The notes beneath the pieces were generated by a model, which did no database searches, was not told where the DNA came from, and saw only the letters and a program-made list of their open reading frames with translations. Source: Clostridia bacterium (GTDB lineage: Bacteria > Bacillota > Clostridia > Oscillospirales > CAG-272). Taken from it: a stretch of DNA of 64,000 bases. Positions 16,835-23,600 of this stretch are shown in pieces. The translations under genes were made by a program, and so were the position numbers. The stretch lies in contig JAFVZL010000014.1 of assembly GCA_017508195.1 (NCBI GenBank), positions 1 through 64,000 on the forward strand. Reading direction: 5' to 3'. The first letter of the stretch is position 1. Each line of letters begins with the position of its first letter.

Positions 16835-18265
16835 ATGCGCAAATTTGATACAAAAGTACAACATTTAAAGTATAAAGTATTAAGAGAGGTTGCCCGTCTT
16901 GCGTGGGATGACAAGCTCCTCGAAAATATACTTGATATTCCCGAAATAATAGTTCCCGGCAAAGAAGCAACAATGAGATGCTGCGTTTACAAGGAGCGCG
17001 CCATCATCAGCGAACGAGTAAAGGTTGCGATCGGCGGAGATAAGAACAATCCTAATATTATAGAGGTCATCGAGATCGCATGCGATGAATGTCCCGTTGG
17101 TGGATACGAAGTAACGAATGCCTGCCGCGGTTGTCTTGCACACCGCTGTGAGGACGTATGTAAGTTCGGAGCCATTTCCTTTGACCGCGATCACGTAGCT
17201 CACATCGACAAATCCAAGTGCAAGGAATGTGGTGCTTGTGCAAAGGTATGCCCCTTCAGCGCGATAGTAGGAAGAAAGCGTCCATGTCAGAATGCCTGCA
17301 AGGTTAAGGCAATATCCATGAACGAAGATAAATCAGCGCGCATCGATAATGATAAGTGTATTCAGTGCGGTGCCTGCGTATATCAGTGCCCCTTCGGCGC
17401 TATCGTAGATAAATCCTTCATCGTAAATGCTATCGACATTCTTAAGAAAAGCGAGCGCAACACAAGAGGCGGAAGCTATAAGGTGTACGCCATCGTTGCC
17501 CCCTCGATATCCAGCCAGTTCTCTTATGCTAAGCTCGGACAGGTAGTCACCGGTCTTAAGAGGCTCGGTTTCCACGATGTAATTGAAGCGGCTCTCGGTG
17601 CCGATATGGTAGCTCTAGAGGAAGCCAAGGAGCTCTCCGAGAAAGGTCTTCTGACCAGCTCTTGCTGTCCCGCATTTGTCCGTTACATAAAAACCGCTTT
17701 CCCGAATCTTGTAGAGCACATTTCTCACAATATGTCACCGATGGCAGTGCTCGCAAAGTACATTAAGGATACTACTCCTAACTCGAAGGTCATATTCATC
17801 GGCCCCTGCACCGCAAAGAAGGCAGAGGCACAGCTCGACGAGGTCAAGCCCTACGTTGACACGGTTCTCACCTTTGAGGAGCTTCAGGCATTGTTTGATA
17901 GCCGTGATCTGGATCTTTCTTCGCTTGAGGAAGGCGTTCTCGATAACGCATCCTACTTTGGAAGAATATTCGCGCGCAGCGGCGGTCTTACCGATGCCGC
18001 GGCTCAGGCTATGAAGGAGCAGGATATCGACTTTGAAATAAAACCTGTTGTCTGTGACGGAATCGAAGCCTGCAGAATGGCTCTGCTTAAGCTCAACAAG
18101 GGCGTGCTGGACGGTAACTTCATAGAGGGTATGGCTTGCATCGGTGGATGCATAGGCGGCGCCGGATGTCTTACTCACGGTGAGAAGAACAAATCAGACG
18201 TCGATAAATATGGAAGAGAGGCTCTCGAGAAAACTATCGGTGATGCCGTTTCGCTTCTGAAATAA
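16835..18265 (+). CDS. [FeFe] hydrogenase, group B type
   Basis: A 476-residue iron-only hydrogenase. Several Fe-S motifs precede the catalytic domain: CRGCLAHRCEDVC (97-109), CKECGACAKVC (129-139), a CQNAC pair (151-155) and CIQCGACVYQC (175-185). The H-cluster motifs are TSSCCPAF (C277, C278), GPCTAKKAEA (C325) and MACIGGCIGGAG (C435, C439). TSxCCPAF with GPC in place of MPC is the pattern of group B enzymes of anaerobic Firmicutes, whose activity is proven in few cases. Likely role is ferredoxin-dependent H2 turnover. Last gene of the rex operon; a GC-rich hairpin follows. Redox partners could be the two small [2Fe-2S] proteins and PFOR-reduced ferredoxin. Confidence 0.92.
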   Translation: MRKFDTKVQHLKYKVLREVARLAWDDKLLENILDIPEIIVPGKEATMRCCVYKERAIISERVKVAIGGDKNNPNIIEVIEIACDECPVGGYEVTNACRGCLAHRCEDVCKFGAISFDRDHVAHIDKSKCKECGACAKVCPFSAIVGRKRPCQNACKVKAISMNEDKSARIDNDKCIQCGACVYQCPFGAIVDKSFIVNAIDILKKSERNTRGGSYKVYAIVAPSISSQFSYAKLGQVVTGLKRLGFHDVIEAALGADMVALEEAKELSEKGLLTSSCCPAFVRYIKTAFPNLVEHISHNMSPMAVLAKYIKDTTPNSKVIFIGPCTAKKAEAQLDEVKPYVDTVLTFEELQALFDSRDLDLSSLEEGVLDNASYFGRIFARSGGLTDAAAQAMKEQDIDFEIKPVVCDGIEACRMALLKLNKGVLDGNFIEGMACIGGCIGGAGCLTHGEKNKSDVDKYGREALEKTIGDAVSLLK

Positions 18266-18270
18266 TTATT

Positions 18271-18298
18271 GCACGCGCATCTTACGGGGTGCGCGTGC
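18271..18298 (+). terminator. Hairpin ending the rex-adhE-hydrogenase operon
   Basis: GCACGCGCA (18271-18279) pairs perfectly with TGCGCGTGC (18290-18298), ten-base loop, five bases after the stop codon. No long T-run follows, so termination may be partial. Confidence 0.6.
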
Positions 18299-18360
18299 CT
18301 TATTGATCGCCTGACCTTTTGTAAATCTTGTAAATCTTCTGCAAATCTTTCTTTCTGCCC

Positions 18361-18389
18361 TTGACACACCGATAAAATAATGGTATAAT
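18361..18389 (+). promoter_or_regulatory. Perfect-consensus promoter of the tRNA-Pro gene
   Basis: TTGACA (18361-18366), 17-base spacer, TATAAT (18384-18389). The predicted start near 18396 gives a leader of about 150 bases, which contains the hairpin CACGGC-GTT-GCCGTG (18445-18459) and a partial tRNA copy. Confidence 0.85.
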
Positions 18390-18467
18390 AACACTTGCGA
18401 GCGGAGAATCTCTCTCTGCTTCCAACTTCTTTGCTGTCACCTATCACGGCGTTGCCGTGTATATCAT

Positions 18468-18485
18468 CGGGGTGTGGCTCAGTTG
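18468..18485 (+). pseudogene. 5' fragment of tRNA-Pro in the leader of the intact tRNA-Pro
   Basis: Bases 18468-18482 are identical to nucleotides 1-15 of the intact tRNA 78 bases downstream (acceptor strand, the TG linker and half of the D arm); the flanking AT on the 5' side is also shared, giving a 17-base direct repeat from 18466. After a C-to-T change and TG the similarity stops. No anticodon or T arm follows, so it is not a functional tRNA. Confidence 0.75.
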
Positions 18486-18545
18486 TGACGATGTAAATGT
18501 CCGGTGGACAGTTTTAAACGAGGAAAAACGAAAATAACGAGCAAT

Positions 18546-18621
18546 CGGGGTGTGGCTCAGCTGGTAGAGCGCTGCGTTCGGGACGCAGAAGTCGCACGTT
18601 CAAATCGTGTCACTCCGACCA
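18546..18621 (+). tRNA. tRNA-Pro (anticodon CGG)
   Basis: Full cloverleaf: acceptor CGGGGTG (18546-18552) pairs with CACTCCG (18611-18617) with one G-U; D stem GCTC/GAGC; anticodon stem CTGCG/CGCAG around loop TTCGGGA, anticodon CGG; variable loop AAGTC; T stem GCACG/CGTGT around TTCAAAT; discriminator A and encoded CCA (18619-18621). It decodes CCG. Confidence 0.97.
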
Positions 18622-18625
18622 TATT

Positions 18626-18662
18626 AAGTGTCTATGATATTCGTCATGGACACTTTTTGTTT
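18626..18662 (+). terminator. Terminator of the tRNA-Pro transcript
   Basis: AAGTGTCTATGA (18626-18637) pairs with TCATGGACACTT (18644-18655), one G-U, six-base loop, then TTTTGTTTT. The next 165 bases (18663-18831) hold nothing I can identify. Confidence 0.9.
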
Positions 18663-18831
18663 TACCTTCGGTAAGCAAGTATAAACAAAGTCAGTAGCGA
18701 CTCCTTTAAATGCTTTTTAAATACCACACTCATACAATCACCTTCCTACGTAGCCGTTTAATGATATTACGCCAAACATGCTCCGTGTTTTCAAGCCTTA
18801 GACCCTTCTTTCATAACTTATCAGAAAAAGA

Positions 18832-18860
18832 TTGACAGATCTAAGAAAATATATTATAAT
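18832..18860 (+). promoter_or_regulatory. Perfect-consensus promoter of the riboswitch-ygjV transcript
   Basis: TTGACA (18832-18837), 17-base spacer, TATAAT (18855-18860). Transcription would begin near 18867, just before the aptamer. Confidence 0.85.
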
Positions 18861-18883
18861 AATCTTAAAGAAGTTATTAATTA

Positions 18884-18947
18884 CGAGGTATAAGCTCGCG
18901 GTATGGGCGGGCGTTTCTACTAACCGCCGATATCGGTTGACTACCCG
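18884..18947 (+). promoter_or_regulatory. Purine (guanine-class) riboswitch aptamer
   Basis: All parts of the purine aptamer are in place. P1 is CG(a)GGTA (18884-18890) with TACCCG (18942-18947), bulged A. J1/2 is TAAG. P2 is CTCGC/GCGGG with loop GGTATGG. J2/3 is CGTTTCTACT, near the invariant GUUUCUACC. P3 is a perfect AACCG/CGGTT with loop CCGATAT. J3/1 is GAC. The loop GG and CC that make the kissing contact are present. The specificity base (C74 in xpt numbering) is C at 18941 and U51 is kept (T at 18918), so the predicted ligand is guanine or hypoxanthine rather than adenine or 2'-deoxyguanosine. The 3' P1 strand is shared with the terminator that follows. Confidence 0.87.
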
Positions 18948-18967
18948 CTTGTGGGTGGTCTTTTTTT
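18939..18967 (+). terminator. Expression-platform terminator of the purine riboswitch
   Basis: GACTACCC (18939-18946) pairs with GGGTGGTC (18953-18960), one G-U, loop GCTTGT, then seven T. Its 5' arm is the J3/1 and P1 3' strand of the aptamer, so the two folds exclude each other: ligand binding should prevent termination, giving an ON switch. Confidence 0.87.
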
Positions 18968-18982
18968 ATTGAGGAGGTAATT

Positions 18983-19264
18983 ATGGATCCCAAGATCTTA
19001 CTTGAAATATTCGGTTACATAGGCACAGCATTCGTTATTCTCTCAATGATGATGAGCTCGGTGACGAAGCTCAGGCTCTTAAACATCACGGGCTCGGTCA
19101 TAAGTGCAATATACTCGATAATATCTTCGGCATGGCCGATAGCCGTTATGAACATCGTGCTGATAATCATAAACGCCGCGCATCTTATAAACGATTTCGT
19201 CACTAAAAGAGGCGAAGGTTATTTATCCGAGAACCGCGACCATGCGATATCGGACGAGGGATAA
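18983..19264 (+). CDS. Small YgjV-like inner membrane protein under riboswitch control
   Basis: A 93-residue membrane protein with three hydrophobic helices (about 7-27, 33-50 and 51-72) and a charged C-terminal tail. GYIGTAFVILSMMMSSV followed by LRLLNITGSVISAIYSI resembles the YgjV/Imp-YgjV family of uncharacterised bacterial inner membrane proteins; this is a recognition from pattern and I am only moderately sure. GAGGAGGT precedes the ATG. The gene is alone in its transcript, between the purine riboswitch terminator and a strong bidirectional terminator. An ON-type guanine switch suggests that it is made when guanine or hypoxanthine is plentiful, so export or sensing of purines is a possible job. 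Confidence 0.75.
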   Translation: MDPKILLEIFGYIGTAFVILSMMMSSVTKLRLLNITGSVISAIYSIISSAWPIAVMNIVLIIINAAHLINDFVTKRGEGYLSENRDHAISDEG

Positions 19265-19301
19265 GCGTCATTATGTAAGCATTTGTTATGTTTCTTTATA
19301 C

Positions 19302-19338
19302 AAAAGGCTGTGTCAAGCATCTTGACACAGCCTTTTTT
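19302..19338. terminator. Bidirectional terminator between ygjV-like gene and convergent lipoprotein
   Basis: AAAAGGCTGTGTCAAG (19302-19317), loop CAT, CTTGACACAGCC then TTTTTT (19321-19338). The perfect 12-pair stem has A-run and T-run on its two sides and so works for both converging genes. Confidence 0.93.
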
Positions 19339-19370
19339 CGTGTTCAGTTTTGTTGATGCGCGCTAAAACG

Positions 19371-20486
19371 TCAGGCATCTATCATCTCGACGTAATCAAG
19401 GATGAAGCTCACGTCGGATGCGGTGAAGTTCTGAGTTGCGCACTCGATTATGATCCTGTCACCCTCGGATACCGCGACGGTAATCACGTTCGTCTTTTCC
19501 TCGTCGGTGTTAGACGACATACCGCTGGTCATATTATTGAGGGATGCGTATGACTTGTCGGTGGTAACGGTAAGCTCGAGAGTGCCGTCCTTCGTAGCAA
19601 CGAATTCGTAGTAAACGTTGGTCTTAGGCTCCATTGCCTCGCTCGTGATCTCCGTGCCGAGTGACTCGACCGCGAAGGGATTATCCATAGAGGTGCCGGG
19701 CTTAGAGGATATCATAAGGCTTATCTCTGCATCGCTATCCGTTGTACTCTCGATATAGAGCACCTCGGTGGAGTTAGAGCTGTCACCGAGAAGCTCGAAG
19801 CCTATCTTACCGTCAGCATCGGGAGTATATTCCTTTTCGGCATAGATAACCTTAACGCCTGCGCCCTCGATGCTTACGATATAGTTAATAGCACGGTATA
19901 CTATGTAGTAATAGCCACTTCCTGCCGGAACGGTAAGAGCGTTCTCCTCACCCGCACTGAGTGGGAAGGGTCTGTCGGTGGTACCGTTAGGAGTATTATT
20001 GTAGAACTTGATCTCTATAGAGGTAGTATCAGCCGCAACGGTCACCGAGGTGGTCTCGGGATAGTAATAAACGTCATCGCTTGCATAGTTATCGTACTCC
20101 GCACGGTAAGTACCTACGGGGAGCTTCAGCGAGAACGCACCGTTCTCGTCAGCGGTAGCATTATATCCCTTGTTCCCTGCTCCCTGCAGCACTACCTCGA
20201 CTCCGGGAACGACTGCTCCCTCCTGATCTTTGATAGTGAAGGCAACGGTTACCTCCACAGGCTTAGGTTCCTCTATTCTCTTTTTACAAACGTCACAAAC
20301 CTTGTTGTTGTCAGCATCCTTATGCTCATCGCATACGATCTCTACCTCTGCCGAGCAAACGTCGCAGATTCCGTTCTTGTCGTCATCCTTGTGCGTCTCG
20401 CAGGGCGGAGTGCCACAGGATACTACGACAAGCGCAAGAGAAAGAAGCAGAGCCGCGCAAAGAAGCGCAGAAAATAATTTCTTCAT
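19371..20486 (-). CDS. Lipoprotein with two HxDxDxDGxCDxC motifs and an Ig-like carboxypeptidase-regulatory domain
   Basis: A 371-residue exported lipoprotein of unknown function: signal peptide with lipobox VVSC (Cys24). Just after the lipid Cys come two copies of a cysteine-aspartate motif, HKDDDKNGICDVC and HKDADNNKVCDVC. Next is a CNA-B/carboxypeptidase-regulatory-like beta domain (about 77-165: VTVAFTIKDQEGAVVPGVEV ... GAFSLKLPVGTYRAEY), then two PPC-like beta-sandwich modules (about 175-370) with GTTDRPFPL and GTSMDNPFAV openings. The start is the second ATG, eight bases after GAGAGG; an ATG six bases earlier is too close to that site. Single-gene transcript. Likely an outer-surface scaffold or binding protein; nothing catalytic is seen. 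Confidence 0.8.
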   Translation of the reverse strand: MKKLFSALLCAALLLSLALVVVSCGTPPCETHKDDDKNGICDVCSAEVEIVCDEHKDADNNKVCDVCKKRIEEPKPVEVTVAFTIKDQEGAVVPGVEVVLQGAGNKGYNATADENGAFSLKLPVGTYRAEYDNYASDDVYYYPETTSVTVAADTTSIEIKFYNNTPNGTTDRPFPLSAGEENALTVPAGSGYYYIVYRAINYIVSIEGAGVKVIYAEKEYTPDADGKIGFELLGDSSNSTEVLYIESTTDSDAEISLMISSKPGTSMDNPFAVESLGTEITSEAMEPKTNVYYEFVATKDGTLELTVTTDKSYASLNNMTSGMSSNTDEEKTNVITVAVSEGDRIIIECATQNFTASDVSFILDYVEMIDA

Positions 20487-20522
20487 TTCCATTTCCTCTC
20501 TGATATAATTTATAACAACTAT

Positions 20523-20551
20523 ATTTTATCATAGAGAGGGCGTTATTTCAA
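20523..20551 (-). promoter_or_regulatory. Promoter of the 371-residue lipoprotein gene
   Basis: Minus-strand TTGAAA (20546-20551), 17-base spacer, TAAAAT (20523-20528). Confidence 0.7.
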
Positions 20552-20622
20552 GACCTTTCTCCATCTTTTGGTTATGTAAATTCTGTAACAAGGCTGAACG
20601 GGTGAAAAATTATAATTAAGAG

Positions 20623-20653
20623 AAAAACCGCACCCCCGAGGGAGTGCGGTTTT
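20623..20653 (-). terminator. Terminator of the giant-lipoprotein operon
   Basis: AAAACCGCAC (20624-20633) pairs with GTGCGGTTTT (20644-20653); on the minus strand the stem is followed by TTTTTCT. It lies 36 bases past the stop of the 1653-residue gene. Confidence 0.88.
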
Positions 20654-20688
20654 GTTATTTTGCCTTGTTAGGCTGCTTAAGAACAATA

Positions 20689-23600
20689 TTACTGATAAGT
20701 AACGGTTACGTCCTTAAGTCTCATCTGCTTAGCACAGGTGAAGGAAACCTCGGTAACTGTACCGCTATCAACAGTGACAGTGACAACAGTACCGCTTACG
20801 GTTACGGTTACACCGGGAGTAGTGCATGCAGTCTCCCAAGGAGTTGCATAAGAAGTACCGGTGGAGTTGATAACGATCTTGGTGATACCCTGACCATTCT
20901 TAGAGGAGATGGTGAAGGTAGAACCAACGTACACTCTGTAGTGATCGCTGTCAGAAGTCCTGATAGCGGTAGAGCTCGAAGCCTTCGCACCTACAAAGGT
21001 GAAGTTATCGGACTCCCAAGCGATAGTGAGCGCGTCGGATGCGAGAGCACCTGTAGTTGCGGTGATTGCCGTAGTCTCTTCGTAAACCTGTACAGAGAGA
21101 TCTGCCGAGCATACATCGCACTTACCGTCTGCACCTGCGTCAACGTGGCCAGCAGGCTCACCGTCGGTAGCTCCGCAATACTTACAGGTCTTGGGTTCGG
21201 TACAAGTAGCTGCGTTGTAGGTGTGCTCGGTGTGAGCTACGTACTCAACGATCGTGCAGCCGCTGTCGAACTCAATAGTGCTATTGTAGTTCTTAACGAT
21301 ACCGCTAACGGTGATATAGTCGCCCTTCTTAAGAGAAGCAGCATCATCGCCCTTGAGACGGAAGCACTGGATAAGACGGTTAACATTATCCTCAACGATA
21401 ATGGTAACAGTGATATTTCCATATGAGCTGCTATAAGCAGTATCGATAGAGGTAATATAACCGCTAAGAATAACAGTACCCTCATAGGATGTATCCTTTG
21501 CAAGAGCATAAAGCTCATCAAGGAAGTCTGCGGTAGCCTTGGTAATGGTGTGAGAAGCATCGTTCTTACAAGTACCAACTACGCTGCCGTTGCCGTCGTG
21601 AGTCCAGTCATAGGAGTGACCAAGAGCTGCAACCTCGGTGTCGGTGTAGCTGTCGCCACACTCACAGGTGTGAGTGGTATAGCCCTTATCCTCACAAGTA
21701 GGATTGGTAACAACCGACTCGTAAACGTGGGTGTGAGGCTCAGAAACGGTAATAGAGGAGTAACCGGTTGCTACTACGTAAACAACGAGCTTATCGCCTG
21801 CTGCGAGAGTAACGGTTGCCTCGGAGCTAAGAGCAAGAATCTGGATATCACCGTCGTTTACAGTGTAGGTGATCTCAACGGGACCCATAATTGCAGCGCC
21901 TGCGGTGAGAACGAGAGTGATATCATTCTCAGCAGTATAAACAAAGTTCACATTGGAGCCGTCGATGCTGTTGTTACCGATAACAAGCTCCTTCTCGGGA
22001 ACGGAAATTTCAACAGCCTCGCCAATGGTGAAGGTAACGTCACCGGCATCTCCGCTATAAGTAGCAACAGTCATGAAGAGAGTTCCGCCTGCGGGAATGG
22101 TTACGTTAGCAGTATTGGTCGTGTTAGGCTGAAGGGTATCATTAAGAAGCATAAAGCTCATCGTACCGTACTGAACCCAGTAATTATCTCCGCTGACGGT
22201 GATGCTTACGGTAATATCCTCAGTGCCTGCGTTAATGTATGCGTAGTATACGGAGTCGTACTGGGGAGCGCTAGCAGTGTACTCGCCAAGATCGGGGATA
22301 ATGTAGGGATCGCTGTTAACGCCGGTGCCCTGTATACCGGGAACCTGACCAGCAATCTCGATGTCAACGGAGAACTCAACGGTGCCGGCAGTATCGTAAA
22401 TGCTAACGCCTATGTAAAGGGTAGCACCGGATGCAACGTTAACGGTTGCGGGAAGGGGTGCTCCGGGAGCGAGCTGAGTATCGAGGAACGAGATGTCACC
22501 TACACCGTAGCTGATCCAGAAGTTATCGCCTACAACGTTGATAGTAACAATAACGTCGGAATTAGTGTTGTTGGTGTAAGCGTAGAAGTACATCGTGTTA
22601 TAATTGGGGACCTCGGGAGTTACGAAGTTACCGGACTCGGTAATGATGAAGGGATCGGTGTTAGAGCCGGTTGCGGGAGTATCAACATCATCTCCGCCCT
22701 CGCCCTTGTATGCAAGATTGAAGGGGATAGAGCATACGCCCTCAGCCCAGTCACCAACTGCAACGTAGTAGGTGTTTCCAACAACTACCTGATACTCAAG
22801 AGAAAGGCCGTTGCCCTCGTTGTTCTGCATATCGAACATGGGGTTGCTACCGATCTGGAGCCAAGCGTTCACTCCGTAGGTAGAAGAAAGAACTACGGTG
22901 CCGTTAGAGGTAGCCACGAAGGAGTACCAGATAGGAGCAACTCCGCCGGGGAACTCACAGATGTAGTCACCGGGAACGATAACAGGATAGGGATCGCTCT
23001 CAGTGCCCGAGCCCTCAGAAGGCTCTTCAACCTCTGCAGGACCTGCATAGTAGATCTCAACGGTAACTTCCTTACCGATAATCTCATCATCCCAACCGAA
23101 GAGTCTGTACTCAAGGGTTGCGCCTGCAGCAAGAACTACTTCGTGGGGGAATGCATTGATGGTGTCACCGGATTGGGTAACTGCGTTATAAATCTGGAAG
23201 TAGGTAGAAGCATCCTTACCGGTTACCATAACAATGTACTTACCCTGCTCGGTAGCAGTGAAGGTAACGTACTCGGTCCAAGCAAAGTTGCCGGGAGTAA
23301 GGAGAACGTCAGTCTTAACAAGCTCACCCTCGATTTCAACGGGAGCTGCCTCTGCATAAACAAGGTTGAATGCAACGTCGGTTGCATCATCTGCCCAGTC
23401 TGTAATCTGAATGTAGTACTCAACGCCTGCCTCAACGTTGAACGCTGTGCCGCTGGGAACAGCCTCATAGTTGATGCTGATGTTGATACCCTCGTAGGTG
23501 AAGGTGATGGTGCCGTTGGATGCTGCGTAGTACTTGAACCAGGTTGCCCAAGCACCGTTAGGAATAGCACCGGTGTTATCGCCCTCAACTGCAACGTGGG

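Noticed and set aside
18663..18831. Second tRNA or small RNA between the tRNA terminator and the riboswitch promoter
   Set aside because: Only a tiny TTACC/GGTAA hairpin is seen; no cloverleaf, promoter or terminator.
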